Counted from the stretch's first letter, positions 1 through 10,456 are shown. The stretch: 49,899 bases of DNA from Ignavibacteria bacterium (GCA_026416955.1 JAOAEE010000046.1:1-49899); one strand, 5' to 3'. Notes: a model not told the origin generated them from the sequence alone. Numbers and translations are program-made.

Positions 1-3000
1 CAAATTCAAATTTCCGAATCTTCGAGTTTCAGTTCTTATGTAGAACAGCAAGATGGGATACCTGGAAATGTTACTTCCTATCGTGTTTTAACAAGCTTAA
101 CAGATAAAAAAACGTATTACTGGCGAATAAGGGCATATAGATGTAATCCTCGTCAATATGGAAATTGGTCCACCGTTTGCAGTTTTAAAATTAACTTACC
201 TTTGACCGCACCAACTAATCTGAGAGTTTCTTTTATCGATACAAACCAAAGGAAAGTTACCCTAGTTTGGGATGCAGTAAGCGGTTCTGGTATAACCTAC
301 AAAGTTTTTAGAAAAAAAAGTAATGAAACTAATTTTAGAGAAATTGCAACTGGTATTTCTAGTAATGAATATACAGATTTCGGTTTAGAATTTGGAGTAA
401 CTTATTATTATGTAGTTATTGCTGTAAAAGAAGGAAAACAAAGTGAGCAATCAAACCAGGTTGAAGTAAAGCTTGTAAGAAATAATCAAGATCCAAACCC
501 ACCTCCACAAAAATGTTATTATTATCCAAACATAAAAAAACCTATTTTGAAATTCTGTGGCGAATACACTGGAATAGCTGAAAATAAAATAGAATTCAAA
601 AATAAGTTGATAATTAACGAGATTTTAGTTCTTGAAGGAAACACAATAATTGACACCACAAAATTTGAGTTAAAATTTAATGGAGAAATATATATCGAAA
701 ATGTAAAGTTACCAGGTAAAGTTGAAGTTGGGAAACTCGTTATTTATGAGGGTGAATATTTTTGTTCCTTTGAGGATACTAATCTCATTACAAACAAAGA
801 TATTCAAAAGTTTAAAAAAGCAGATTACTTTGCTGGAATAAAATTAATACCCACAAAATTGGTCTTTTCAGGTGGGATTGCATCAACAAAAATAACTATG
901 GCTGCTGAAATATGGTTAGAACACACAAAAAATTGCAATGACAGAAGAAGAAGGACAAGATTTGAGATACAAAATTTAGAAATATATAAAAATTCCTCAA
1001 CTGGTAACTTTGAAGTCGCTTTTAAAGGAGGATTAAATGGGCTCGGGTTTGGACTCGACCAATTAGATGGAAGCAAAATTGACGTTTGTTTGAACCAATT
1101 GTTAGTGGAATTCCGGTCAGACCAAAATAAAATAGACTTTGATGGTACTTTTAATTTTGACTTACTAAGCAATTCAGCAGAACTTACCTTTGGTGTAACT
1201 TTTATTGAGGGTTGTTTTAATCGAGGGAAATTAGGAGTAGCAATAGATAAACCCATCCCACTAGGTAATCTTCCTTTGGGAATATCTGGTTTTGGAGGCG
1301 AGGTGGATGGTTTATGCGAGGGGAACAAGAAGCTTAGTTTCTGGGGTGCCACCAAACCTATCGCTTACCCTAACCTATTCGAACTTGGTTTGGAAGCTAC
1401 TCTAAATTATGATACAAAGGTTTTTCTGAATAGCAACGTCGAAATTAAAGCCAATGCAAAAATATGGAAACAAAAAAGTTCTGAAGATTGGATTGGTAAT
1501 GGTATGTTAAGAGGGGCTTGGTATTTCAATAAAAACACACTTGAGTTAAATGGGAATTTAAACTTTATAGAATACAAAGACGAGAACGATAACGAAGATT
1601 ACGTTATCAAAGGGAACGGTGATATGCTTATTTACACTGAAAAATCTAATGATATTAATTTTAACGGTGAAATTAAAGGATCTATTACTATTCCAAAATT
1701 GAGGAAAAATGAAGGGCTATTTTGCATCGAGTGTCCCTTAATTGATTTGTATAACCAAGAAATTGGAGGCCGCGCAATCTTTGCTAATGCTAATTTTAAC
1801 AAAGAAAAAATTGCTGCTGTATTAGACTTTTCAAAGCTGTCCCCATCTATAGGTAAACTCGATTTTTACTTCGATTTTGCAAAACAACAATTGCAGTTGG
1901 GTCCTTTACTTGTTAAACTCCGTAACCAAATAGGTCCTAAAAATTCAAGCGAGCTGATTTTGAATCTTGTAAAAAAAGACACGATTCTAATTGACGGAAA
2001 TATCGAAAAAGTTATTTGGGAGATAACTGTAAAAGATTCAATACCAAATTCTTATATCACATCTCCTCTTAATAAATCATTTCTATCAACTGACAGTGTT
2101 GCTAATGTATTTTATCTAACCAGAAAAGATAATAAAAGAGTTTGGTGGATAGTCAACAACCCTATTCAGGGAAATTGGATATTGACAATACAAAACTTCT
2201 CAATTGTTGATAGTTTTAATATTTATGTCCAAAAGAAAAAAACAGTCCCAAATTTCAACATAAACTTAATTAATGATAAAATTACCATTCTTTGGAATGA
2301 AGTAGATGACGGAACTATTAAATTTTTTGCCGACGATGATTCTATTGGATACAACGGCTTTTACTTAGGTTCAATATTATCTAGCGGAAAAAGTTTTACA
2401 TATATTATACCTGATACATTTAAAATGTGTAGTTTTTACTTGTATTATATGTATTATGATAAGAATGGAAATTATATTCAAAAGGGATATTTAACTCCCA
2501 AATTCAATAATCCAAAACCAATTTTAAATTCTCCAAATTATGTAAAAGCAATTTATCATCCTCATTTAAATTCAACAATAATTAAATGGAATTGTTCTCC
2601 AAACCATTTGATAGAAGGTTTTCTAATTACTTCCGTTGAAATTAACGGTAAAGAAAACGTATTGGGCGTGGTTAATAAAGGTGTTTTTGAATTTAGTATT
2701 AATGATAATTTATCAAATAAAGTAATAAAAATTTATTCCTTTGATATTAACCTCAACAAAAGTTGTCCATTTGAGACTCTGGTTTTAACCAATGAAATTG
2801 TTTTTGAAAACTGCGATAAAACTTCTAAACCCGTACAATTTAAATATATAAACGTTCCTGCAAGCAGCAGAGGAACTGTGGTAAGAATTGATGTAGAAAC
2901 TGGAGAAGTTATTGGTGAATACTACACTTATCCAAATGGTCAAGGCGATCCATCTCGGACCACTGTAGATGCTTGGGGGAACCTGTGGGTGGGTAATAGA

Positions 3001-5307
3001 ACAACTAATGCTGGATTAACAAAAATTGCCCTAGTTGTAGGTGGAACAAGGTGTGACTCTCTTGGAAGGCCTAACCCCAATGGACAATATCTAAAACCAC
3101 CTTTTGATTGGGTTAGTGTCGGAGATTGGCGAAACCTGGACAGAAATCGAGACGGTTTAATTAAGACATCAAAAGGTCTGCAAAATATCCTTCGTTGGGA
3201 AAATTTAAACTTGCCGCCAGAGGATGAATTAATCGTCTTTTGCAAAATCTTCAATTCAGAAGATCTAAACAATATTCGTCATATTTCGGTTGATTTAGAC
3301 AATAATATATGGGTGGGTGGATTTTCTTTTCCAATCTCTCAAGGTTATACAATAATTAATAATTCAAATGGTGATATTTTAATGCCTATCACAAAATACA
3401 AAGCTGGTGGTTACGGAGGATTTGTAAATTCGTCTGGCTTTTTGGTTTCTTCTGGGCATCAAAACGGTATTTTAATTCTGAATACAAAAAAACCCAGCTT
3501 TTATTTTGTCGACCCAAATGTTAAAATTTACGGTTGCTCCCCAGCGTTAGAGGAGAATATGTTCTGGGCAACCCATCTGGAAAGTAATAAGATTCTAAAA
3601 TACAAGATAGATACAGTTAATAAAAAGTGCACTCAAATACTTGAAAGAGAAATTTTACCCCAGTACGGTCGAGGTATTTGCGTATCCAGAAAAGATGGAA
3701 ATGTTTGGATAGCATCTTCAATCGGATCTGGTAAACACGTCATTAGATTCAATCCAAATAACAATAAGGTTGATACTATCCTTTTATCCTCCGAAACAAC
3801 CGAACCAACTGGAGTTGCTATTGATTACAATGAAAATGTTTGGGTAACAAATAGACAAACCCACAATGTGATGAGAATCAATCCAAAGACAAATAAAGTT
3901 GAGTTAACCATTGATTTAGGTCCGGGCGCAGGACCTTATACTTATAGCGATATGACTGGATATGTTCTTTCTAATTTTACACTTCCAATACTCTTAACAG
4001 ATGATACTTTGGATTTTGGGACAATTACTTGCGACAATATTAATCTAGTAAAAAACTTGGAAATTTGTAATTCTGGATATAGGGACCTTATTATTTTTTC
4101 AATTGATAAACAAAAAAAATTAAAACACTTTACATTAGTAATTGATTCATCCACATTTCCTATCATTGTTCCTCCTGGAAAAAAAGTCAAAATCAAAATT
4201 CGTATTGATACATTGATTTCAGGAAATTTTGAGGAAACTCTAATTATCAAATCGAATGGTATGAATATTATAGATTCTATAAAAAAAGTTGTCGTAAAAG
4301 GTAGAATTTTGTTGCCCAATTATATTGCAAATGTAAAAGATACGACAATAATAAATTGTTTAACACTTGAAAATATGAAGACAAAAGAAATATATTTAAT
4401 AATTAGGGACATTAACAATAGTTCTATCCGCTCGAAAGCTTTCACACGATTGATATCCAATGGTGCAATTCATTTAGATTCAGATACAATAAATTTTGAT
4501 AATAATTCCTCTAGGCTTAGAGTTAATATCTTGCCGGGATTTGAAGACCTTTATGAAGAAATTATTTTCAAAAAAGATTGTTATAGCTACGACACAATAA
4601 AAATTAGAGTGAAATATAATTCCTCTTACTATTTTAGGACACTAACAAGACGGCCGTCGCAACAAACGTATAAAGAAGACACTATTCAATTTAAGATTAC
4701 ATCTCCAGATTTACCAAGCGTTTACGAACTCAAACTCCCTGCTGTTGATACTTCGGGTAAAACTGTGCTTAAAACAAGAATCAAAACCTACTACCTACTC
4801 GACACATTACTTTATTGTAGTGGCTTCGATTTAATTTTCCCAGAAAAACCTAAAGTTGAAAGCTTTGATACTAAACCCAAACTATTATTCATATTGAAAT
4901 TAGACTCTGTTGTATGTAAAAATTCCAAGACTGGTTTTCTTTATAAAGATACCTTATTAAAGTTAAGAGAACCATTTATTTTAGATACAATATTTTTAAT
5001 TTCTGCATATTACACTATCGAAAATATTTTAAACGTAGAATTTACATTAAGCGAATCGATAAACTTGACTACATCGCCCCAACCTGCTGATAAATTTTTA
5101 CTAGTAGGTATTCCATTTTTAGACTCACCAACAGATATTACTATTAAAGTCTATAACTTCATAGGTGAAGAAGTTTATCAATTTAATGGTCATTTACATT
5201 CAAACTTATTATCAATATCAACCGAAATGTATCCTGAAGGAATTTATTTGTTATTTATTAAAATGAAGGATAACATTTTTAAAACAAAATTTTTTGTTAG
5301 TCATTGA
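1..5307 (+). CDS. Giant T9SS-secreted multidomain protein (FnIII, beta-propeller, ASH-like), 5' end outside window
   Basis: The reading frame is open from base 1, so the gene starts left of the window. The first ATG/TTG-type codon near 202 is inside a fibronectin type III repeat (the preceding codons give TYYWRIRAY, an FnIII strand) and is not a start. About 1768 codons are visible. Order seen: end of one FnIII (to ~200), a second FnIII (~211-475), a long beta-rich region I do not recognise (~520-2000), a region with further possible Ig/FnIII-like strands (~2000-2850), a beta-propeller with repeated NNIWVGG/ENVWVTN blades (~2860-3950, Vgb/NHL-like), an ASH/choice-of-anchor-like domain (~4000-4310), and a C-terminal T9SS type A-like sorting domain with GEEVYQF and YPEGIYLLFI (~5060-5304). 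It is likely exported through the inner membrane by Sec, then across the outer membrane by T9SS. It ends 8 nt before the next cargo gene. The family boundaries are by eye; function is unknown, probably surface-exposed. Confidence 0.85.
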   Translation, partial: QIQISESSSFSSYVEQQDGIPGNVTSYRVLTSLTDKKTYYWRIRAYRCNPRQYGNWSTVCSFKINLPLTAPTNLRVSFIDTNQRKVTLVWDAVSGSGITYKVFRKKSNETNFREIATGISSNEYTDFGLEFGVTYYYVVIAVKEGKQSEQSNQVEVKLVRNNQDPNPPPQKCYYYPNIKKPILKFCGEYTGIAENKIEFKNKLIINEILVLEGNTIIDTTKFELKFNGEIYIENVKLPGKVEVGKLVIYEGEYFCSFEDTNLITNKDIQKFKKADYFAGIKLIPTKLVFSGGIASTKITMAAEIWLEHTKNCNDRRRRTRFEIQNLEIYKNSSTGNFEVAFKGGLNGLGFGLDQLDGSKIDVCLNQLLVEFRSDQNKIDFDGTFNFDLLSNSAELTFGVTFIEGCFNRGKLGVAIDKPIPLGNLPLGISGFGGEVDGLCEGNKKLSFWGATKPIAYPNLFELGLEATLNYDTKVFLNSNVEIKANAKIWKQKSSEDWIGNGMLRGAWYFNKNTLELNGNLNFIEYKDENDNEDYVIKGNGDMLIYTEKSNDINFNGEIKGSITIPKLRKNEGLFCIECPLIDLYNQEIGGRAIFANANFNKEKIAAVLDFSKLSPSIGKLDFYFDFAKQQLQLGPLLVKLRNQIGPKNSSELILNLVKKDTILIDGNIEKVIWEITVKDSIPNSYITSPLNKSFLSTDSVANVFYLTRKDNKRVWWIVNNPIQGNWILTIQNFSIVDSFNIYVQKKKTVPNFNINLINDKITILWNEVDDGTIKFFADDDSIGYNGFYLGSILSSGKSFTYIIPDTFKMCSFYLYYMYYDKNGNYIQKGYLTPKFNNPKPILNSPNYVKAIYHPHLNSTIIKWNCSPNHLIEGFLITSVEINGKENVLGVVNKGVFEFSINDNLSNKVIKIYSFDINLNKSCPFETLVLTNEIVFENCDKTSKPVQFKYINVPASSRGTVVRIDVETGEVIGEYYTYPNGQGDPSRTTVDAWGNLWVGNRTTNAGLTKIALVVGGTRCDSLGRPNPNGQYLKPPFDWVSVGDWRNLDRNRDGLIKTSKGLQNILRWENLNLPPEDELIVFCKIFNSEDLNNIRHISVDLDNNIWVGGFSFPISQGYTIINNSNGDILMPITKYKAGGYGGFVNSSGFLVSSGHQNGILILNTKKPSFYFVDPNVKIYGCSPALEENMFWATHLESNKILKYKIDTVNKKCTQILEREILPQYGRGICVSRKDGNVWIASSIGSGKHVIRFNPNNNKVDTILLSSETTEPTGVAIDYNENVWVTNRQTHNVMRINPKTNKVELTIDLGPGAGPYTYSDMTGYVLSNFTLPILLTDDTLDFGTITCDNINLVKNLEICNSGYRDLIIFSIDKQKKLKHFTLVIDSSTFPIIVPPGKKVKIKIRIDTLISGNFEETLIIKSNGMNIIDSIKKVVVKGRILLPNYIANVKDTTIINCLTLENMKTKEIYLIIRDINNSSIRSKAFTRLISNGAIHLDSDTINFDNNSSRLRVNILPGFEDLYEEIIFKKDCYSYDTIKIRVKYNSSYYFRTLTRRPSQQTYKEDTIQFKITSPDLPSVYELKLPAVDTSGKTVLKTRIKTYYLLDTLLYCSGFDLIFPEKPKVESFDTKPKLLFILKLDSVVCKNSKTGFLYKDTLLKLREPFILDTIFLISAYYTIENILNVEFTLSESINLTTSPQPADKFLLVGIPFLDSPTDITIKVYNFIGEEVYQFNGHLHSNLLSISTEMYPEGIYLLFIKMKDNIFKTKFFVSH

Positions 5308-5315
5308 GGTGAAAT

Positions 5316-7514
5316 ATGAAACCATCATTTACATTACTATTTTTTACTATTTTTTTATTTAAATATCATATATTTGCTTTTAACGAAATTGATCCTAACG
5401 ATACTTCTCGAAACGTTGTCATTACACACATTTTTCGAAATAAAGAAGATTTTACTGAGTTCAATAAAATTTTTCACACAGGAGTCACATATCGAATTAC
5501 TTTCGTAGGTAAATATCACATTTGGGAAAACTTTAATCCTCAATTCGGCATAGACGCTCTATATTTTCAGGATATCCCCATTTTTAAAACTAACAATCCC
5601 AAAAATGATTCTATCAATCAATCCATGGTTAATCAGGTGCTTTCTAAGAAAATACCACTTTATTACGACACAAAAGTAAGAATACCAAACCCTCTTAACT
5701 TTGGTGGTTACTTTATTACATTTAACCCATATTATGACCAAGGATTACGAGTAAATAATAAAACCATCAATTCTTATAATCTAACTTTTGCAGATTCTTC
5801 GAAGAGTATTTATCAAATTACAATCGAAGGAGATAATAAAAATTATAACTTCAAATTTTTAAATTTTGTTACTCTTGAATCGAACGAAAGAATTTCGACT
5901 GATTATTTATCTGGGGACTTTTATATTTACATAAGAAGTTTCCCTAGAAAAGATACTTGCCAAACTTTTATTAGAAGTAGAGGTAATTATGTTGAAGTTC
6001 AAATTGATTTTGCAGAAATTGTAGTGGATACCACTTATTTAAAGGGGATAACTAACTTGCTAAAAAGGCAATCTCAAAATATACGACAAAGAAAATTTAC
6101 ATTACGTTCACAACGAAATTTCTATTGTATTGATTCAATAGAATGTCAAGTTCCGATTAAAAATAAGAATATATTATTATTAGTAGATAGATCTAATACT
6201 ATGGACCAAATTGTTGGGCAAGGTCTGAAAAAGAAAATCGAAATTGAAAAACAGTTGATTCAAAACTTTGTAAATACCACCATTTTGCCAACCGATAGCG
6301 TGGCATTGATAACATTTAATACTTCCTATGAGTTAATTAATTGGACGAACAATAAATCCCTAATTTTAGATAAAATTAACAAATTGGAGCCCTCTGGAAA
6401 CACTTTATTATATAAATTTCTACTAACTGCCTTGGAATTTTTGGACCGCTCACCAAAACTAAACAAGGCATTAGTTGTTTTCTCCGATGGAATAAATCAA
6501 CCCCCTTATTTTGATAGTACTTTTCTTTTCGAACATTTGATGAAACATATCTGGAAATATAAGCATATCCCTATTTATTTTGTTGTAATTCCTTCTAACC
6601 CTAGCAAGGACAGAGATATTGGCTTACAAAGATTGTGGATAATTAAAAATACCCATTCAAATTCAATTTTTTACTCCCCAGATAATATTTCGGATTTAGA
6701 GACTTCGATCCAAAAAATTACTGAGGATCTTTCTGAAGAACTATGTTGTTCTATTTTCCTCGAAATCCCTAATCCTTGTATTGGGAAAAAACCTAATGAA
6801 ATTGTTTATCTTGAACTACTTTACTCACCTATTGAAAAAGACACTATTGTAATATATAAAATTCCAGTTTATTGCAAAAATGTCATTTCTAATGTTTTCT
6901 ATAGTTGTCTGCGGTTGAAAAGTATTGAGGAAAAGTACTATAAAGACAATGATGTTGTTCGAATGAAATACCTTTTTGTAAACGAAGGTAATTTACCTTT
7001 GACAATTTCCTCATTTGAAACGGAAATTCCAAACCTTACATTTTCGAGACCCTTACCATTAGAGATTCCACCATTTGACTCAATAATTATTGAATTCTAT
7101 TTTAATAGAAAACCCATTTTAGAGAAAGACTATATTAAAGTAATTAAAAACTCAAATTGTGGCGATTCTTTGATTTCTTTAAAATTTTTAAATAATTATT
7201 CTAATTTCGATGAAATAAGCGAGAAAAGATTTGACTTTGTGAAACTATCTAATAATATTTTAGAAATTTATCCAAATCCTATTGATGGTGACGATTATCT
7301 TACATTAAATTTGTCAATCTTAAATACTAGTCCCATTCAAATTAAATTGTTCGAACATAATGGAAGAATGTTGTACTCTTGCATTTATCAACCCGAGCAT
7401 CCCGGAATTCATACTCAAAAATTGTTCGTGGGTAACTTGTCCGCTGGGATCTATTTTATCCAAATAATTGCCAATGGCAAAATAGAGACTAAACCTTTTG
7501 TAATTTATAGATAG
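5316..7514 (+). CDS. T9SS-secreted von Willebrand factor A domain protein
   Basis: 732 residues. It has an N-terminal signal peptide (hydrophobic residues ~5-21, cleavage near FAFN), a region of unknown fold (~25-280), a VWA domain (~285-475) and a C-terminal T9SS sorting domain (~650-732: IYPNPIDGDD, then LSAGIYFIQI). The VWA MIDAS motif is DRSNT at about residues 291-295, a DxSxS-type metal site with Thr in the last place; VVFSDG at ~386-391 supplies the later MIDAS aspartate. Between VWA and sorting domain lies an ASH-like beta domain (~570-640, VNEGNLPLTI), which resembles one in the preceding protein. The start has a GAGGTG ribosome site 5-6 nt upstream and lies 8 nt after the previous stop, so the two are co-transcribed. 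A metal-dependent adhesion or protein-binding role on the cell surface is inferred from the VWA fold; the ligand is unknown. Confidence 0.85.
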   Translation: MKPSFTLLFFTIFLFKYHIFAFNEIDPNDTSRNVVITHIFRNKEDFTEFNKIFHTGVTYRITFVGKYHIWENFNPQFGIDALYFQDIPIFKTNNPKNDSINQSMVNQVLSKKIPLYYDTKVRIPNPLNFGGYFITFNPYYDQGLRVNNKTINSYNLTFADSSKSIYQITIEGDNKNYNFKFLNFVTLESNERISTDYLSGDFYIYIRSFPRKDTCQTFIRSRGNYVEVQIDFAEIVVDTTYLKGITNLLKRQSQNIRQRKFTLRSQRNFYCIDSIECQVPIKNKNILLLVDRSNTMDQIVGQGLKKKIEIEKQLIQNFVNTTILPTDSVALITFNTSYELINWTNNKSLILDKINKLEPSGNTLLYKFLLTALEFLDRSPKLNKALVVFSDGINQPPYFDSTFLFEHLMKHIWKYKHIPIYFVVIPSNPSKDRDIGLQRLWIIKNTHSNSIFYSPDNISDLETSIQKITEDLSEELCCSIFLEIPNPCIGKKPNEIVYLELLYSPIEKDTIVIYKIPVYCKNVISNVFYSCLRLKSIEEKYYKDNDVVRMKYLFVNEGNLPLTISSFETEIPNLTFSRPLPLEIPPFDSIIIEFYFNRKPILEKDYIKVIKNSNCGDSLISLKFLNNYSNFDEISEKRFDFVKLSNNILEIYPNPIDGDDYLTLNLSILNTSPIQIKLFEHNGRMLYSCIYQPEHPGIHTQKLFVGNLSAGIYFIQIIANGKIETKPFVIYR

Positions 7515-7536
7515 TTTATCTATAGGATATGTTACT

Positions 7537-10155
7537 ATGAAACACTTAAAATTTATTTTTGTGTTTTTAATTATAGTTTCTCAAACTCTGTATTCACAAT
7601 CGTCAATGACAATATACCCAACTAAAGATGCCTATACTGAAGCTAAAAACGGGAAAGCAAACTATAATGGGCAAAATATCAAACTTGGTTACCAATCACC
7701 ACCAAATTACAATCAATTCTATCCAGCGTTCTTTTTCCAAATGCCAAACAACATTAATTCTTCCCAAGTAGATTCAGCAAAGTTGTATTTAACCAAAATA
7801 GAAGGAAGCGGGACACAAACTGAAGTCGTTGGCCTTTATATAACTGCGAATTGGGAGGAAAATTCAATTACAAGCAACTGGCTTAATTCCAATGTTAGCT
7901 ATACTGGTTTTGACAAGGTAAACAACGTAACTGGAGATTTAGTTTTTCCGATGACTATTGCTGTAAAAAAATGGTTAGATAACCCAAGTACAAACTTTGG
8001 ATTTGCTCTCTATCCCGAAGCTTTTTCTCCCACGACGGTATTTATTTATTACGATAAGGAGAATGGAATAGGTGGACAAAAACCTAGATTAGTTATTTGG
8101 TATAAAGAGCATAAACCAACAAAGAACATTCAAATAATTGAACCAAATAAGAATACAGTATGGACCCAAAGTAATCAGTACCTAATAAGATGGACAGCAA
8201 ACTATTCCCTTCAAAGGGTTAATTTATATTACAAAGCAGTAACAGACCCAGTTTTTATTCCCTTAAATGACAATCCAATTTTGAACAATTATTCTTTTAA
8301 ATGGTCAACTCCGGAAATGTACAAAGAACAAGTAATTGTAAAGGTTGAAGATGCTGATGACCCAAATATTTATGCAATAAGTGACGTCTTTTTGTTAAAA
8401 CCCCCTTCCTCTGAATTCAGACCTAACCCTGATGGTTTCAATTTTGCCAACACTCGTGAAAATATGTGGCCATCAAACGATTCTTTTCCCACTTATGCTA
8501 TGTTCTTGAATACTTTTGGCTTGGAAAATAACCCTGAAAATTTCGAAAGATACCGGAATTTCAGGATGAATTGGAGAGGTTCTTGCTATGGTTTTTCTCT
8601 TGCTTCGTTACTTAGATATTGTGATTACATCACTCCAATTTTAGGTTATCAAAGAACTTATGATGTTCCTCTTAACCAGCAATCAAGGGATTTAGTTAAT
8701 AAGTATTTTTTGTATCAATGGGATAGAGATGTTGGAAGACTTAGAAATACTTTACTTACCCCCAACTTCGATCCTAGAAGTTGCATTAAAATGTTGAAGG
8801 ATATGTTCAAACTCGATAGACAACATAATCAACCGTTAGCACTCTACTATATTGTTAATGATAGTATTTTGGGAGGACATTCTGTTGTTCCTTACCGTGT
8901 GTCAAGCGTACATAATACTTTCGACACAATCTTTGTCTACGACCCCAATTTACCTGGTAATTCTAATGCGTACATTTTAGTCGACAGTACAAATAATATT
9001 TGGAGATATCCTTCTACGGTTTCTAATTTTAATGAAGATTGGGTTGGTGCTTGGGGATTATTTCCAGACTTAGTCGTTTCAACTTTTAGAAACAGAGGTC
9101 CTAACTTCTTTTTATTACCAAAAGAATACATTGTTTTTGGAAATGATTATACTTTGAGTAACGATACCTTTAAAGTTGATATTTTCTTCTCTGGTGAACT
9201 TATATTATCTGTATATAATAAGAACAATGAAGTAATAAGCAATTTTGACATAAATCCAATTAAGAAAAATGTAAATGCTTATCCTATAATCCCTTTGACT
9301 GGTGGGCGGACAAAAGTTGTTGGATTTTATCTTGATCAAGTAGGTTACGATTTTGTAAATTTGAGTTACAAATTTCTTGATGGCAAAACTGTAAATTTTG
9401 GTTGCTTCACACCAAATTTATCAATTTCTTTAAGTTCAACTGGTGAAACAAATGGTATTGCCTCTTTTAAATTAGATTACCAAAAAGATAGCCTAATTCA
9501 ATTCTCCCAAACAAATATTAATAATTATGATTTACTAATTATGCATAAAGACCAACTTTCAATTAAACAAATCAATTTTTATAATTCTTTTCTTAGAAAA
9601 GGAGATTCTCTTTCAATTAGGTTACTTAATAATGCAAAACAAATTGTTTTAACAAACAAAGGTTCTGATAAGACATATAGAATTTCTTTTAAACTAAATA
9701 AAAATAGTTTTTATTACCATAACTCAATAATAGAATTTAAACGAAATCAAACTCATATTTTTATTATTGAAGATTGGAACAATCTTCAAGACAATTCAAA
9801 AAAATTAATACTGAAAAAAATTGATGGTAGAAATATTGTTGAAACCGACTTAAGGTCTGGCAAAACAACGAATGTAGAAGACGCTACTAATTTCAAATCT
9901 GACTTCAATATTAGTTACAATGCTGCTAACAATTCTCTTGATATCTTTTACTCAACCCCAAATCCATTACTTGCCGATATTATTATTTTTAACCTTTTGG
10001 GGAATAAGGTACTTTCACAAAGCAAAATATTATTTAAAGAATCTACGAATAATAAGTATGAAGTTGATGTTTCAAATTTGTGCTCTGGTGCTTATTTTTG
10101 TATACTTATTACCCCTAATAGTTCAATAACTTATAATTTCTTTATTTTAAAATAA
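7537..10155 (+). CDS. T9SS-secreted protein with DNRLRE-like domain and papain-like Cys-His-Asp domain
   Basis: 872 residues. A signal peptide (~1-20, ending LYSQS) is followed by a DNRLRE/CBM96-like beta domain (~22-190: a YPTKDAYTE start and a PRLVIWYK end), an FnIII/Kre9-like strand-rich segment (~195-285), then a globular part (~295-515). That part carries GSCYGFS with Cys350, GGHSVVPY with His448 and VYDPN with Asp469, in the order and spacing of a papain-fold (clan CA) cysteine peptidase. After a beta-rich region the protein ends in a T9SS sorting domain (~785-872: YSTPNPLLADI, CSGAYFCILI). It follows the VWA gene by 22 nt and is probably the last gene of the three-cargo operon. Peptidase or transglutaminase-like activity is inferred from three residues and their context only; a non-catalytic relative is possible. 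Confidence 0.8.
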   Translation: MKHLKFIFVFLIIVSQTLYSQSSMTIYPTKDAYTEAKNGKANYNGQNIKLGYQSPPNYNQFYPAFFFQMPNNINSSQVDSAKLYLTKIEGSGTQTEVVGLYITANWEENSITSNWLNSNVSYTGFDKVNNVTGDLVFPMTIAVKKWLDNPSTNFGFALYPEAFSPTTVFIYYDKENGIGGQKPRLVIWYKEHKPTKNIQIIEPNKNTVWTQSNQYLIRWTANYSLQRVNLYYKAVTDPVFIPLNDNPILNNYSFKWSTPEMYKEQVIVKVEDADDPNIYAISDVFLLKPPSSEFRPNPDGFNFANTRENMWPSNDSFPTYAMFLNTFGLENNPENFERYRNFRMNWRGSCYGFSLASLLRYCDYITPILGYQRTYDVPLNQQSRDLVNKYFLYQWDRDVGRLRNTLLTPNFDPRSCIKMLKDMFKLDRQHNQPLALYYIVNDSILGGHSVVPYRVSSVHNTFDTIFVYDPNLPGNSNAYILVDSTNNIWRYPSTVSNFNEDWVGAWGLFPDLVVSTFRNRGPNFFLLPKEYIVFGNDYTLSNDTFKVDIFFSGELILSVYNKNNEVISNFDINPIKKNVNAYPIIPLTGGRTKVVGFYLDQVGYDFVNLSYKFLDGKTVNFGCFTPNLSISLSSTGETNGIASFKLDYQKDSLIQFSQTNINNYDLLIMHKDQLSIKQINFYNSFLRKGDSLSIRLLNNAKQIVLTNKGSDKTYRISFKLNKNSFYYHNSIIEFKRNQTHIFIIEDWNNLQDNSKKLILKKIDGRNIVETDLRSGKTTNVEDATNFKSDFNISYNAANNSLDIFYSTPNPLLADIIIFNLLGNKVLSQSKILFKESTNNKYEVDVSNLCSGAYFCILITPNSSITYNFFILK

Positions 10156-10379
10156 TTTTCTTATTTAGAACCATAAAATTACTTTTAATATTACTGTTTT
10201 TAGAAATAGTGTATTATTGTTTTTTTTATTTTTTAATGTACTTTTAGAACAATTTGCTCTTTTTTCACATTTTCGCTTTTATAGATAGAATTTATTTATT
10301 TTTTATTAAACCTTTTATGTTTATTACTTTTGTTGAGAAAAAAATTAAATTAATAAAACTATTTTCTTCGATTATTTTA

Positions 10380-10399
10380 TTTACATAAAAAAATGTAAA
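10380..10399. terminator. Short AT-rich hairpin, possible terminator
   Basis: TTTACAT (10380-10386) pairs with ATGTAAA (10393-10399) across a six-A loop. It lies in the gap between convergent operons and is followed by T-containing sequence. The stem is only 7 bp with a single G-C pair, so thermodynamic strength is low and the call is tentative. Confidence 0.3.
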
Positions 10400-10409
10400 G
10401 TTTATTATA

Positions 10410-10439
10410 AGAAAATCATATTTTAGAAAATCATATTTT
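10410..10439. repeat. Perfect 15-bp tandem duplication
   Basis: The unit AGAAAATCATATTTT occurs twice back to back, at 10410-10424 and 10425-10439, just beyond the 3' end of the metallohydrolase gene. It is probably a slippage product in AT-rich DNA; no function is apparent. Confidence 0.8.
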
Positions 10440-10456
10440 AAAGCCAATATTTCAGT

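Larger units (their letters stand above)
10156..10456. other. Gene-free AT-rich stretch between convergent genes
   Basis: 301 bases separate the stop of the T9SS cargo operon from the stop of the metallohydrolase gene on the other strand. I see no credible ORF or RNA gene. It holds long T tracts, one short hairpin (10380-10399) and a perfect 15-bp tandem duplication (10410-10439). As both flanking genes end here, termination for both strands is the expected role. Confidence 0.6.

Noticed and set aside
202-5307. Start of the giant gene at the TTG at 202
   Set aside because: The frame is open to base 1 and the upstream codons encode an FnIII strand, so the gene continues beyond the window.
10156-10456. 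Possible small RNA or short gene in the 301-bp convergent gap
   Set aside because: No ORF with a start and no strong folded element beyond one 7-bp hairpin; the sequence is low-complexity T/A.
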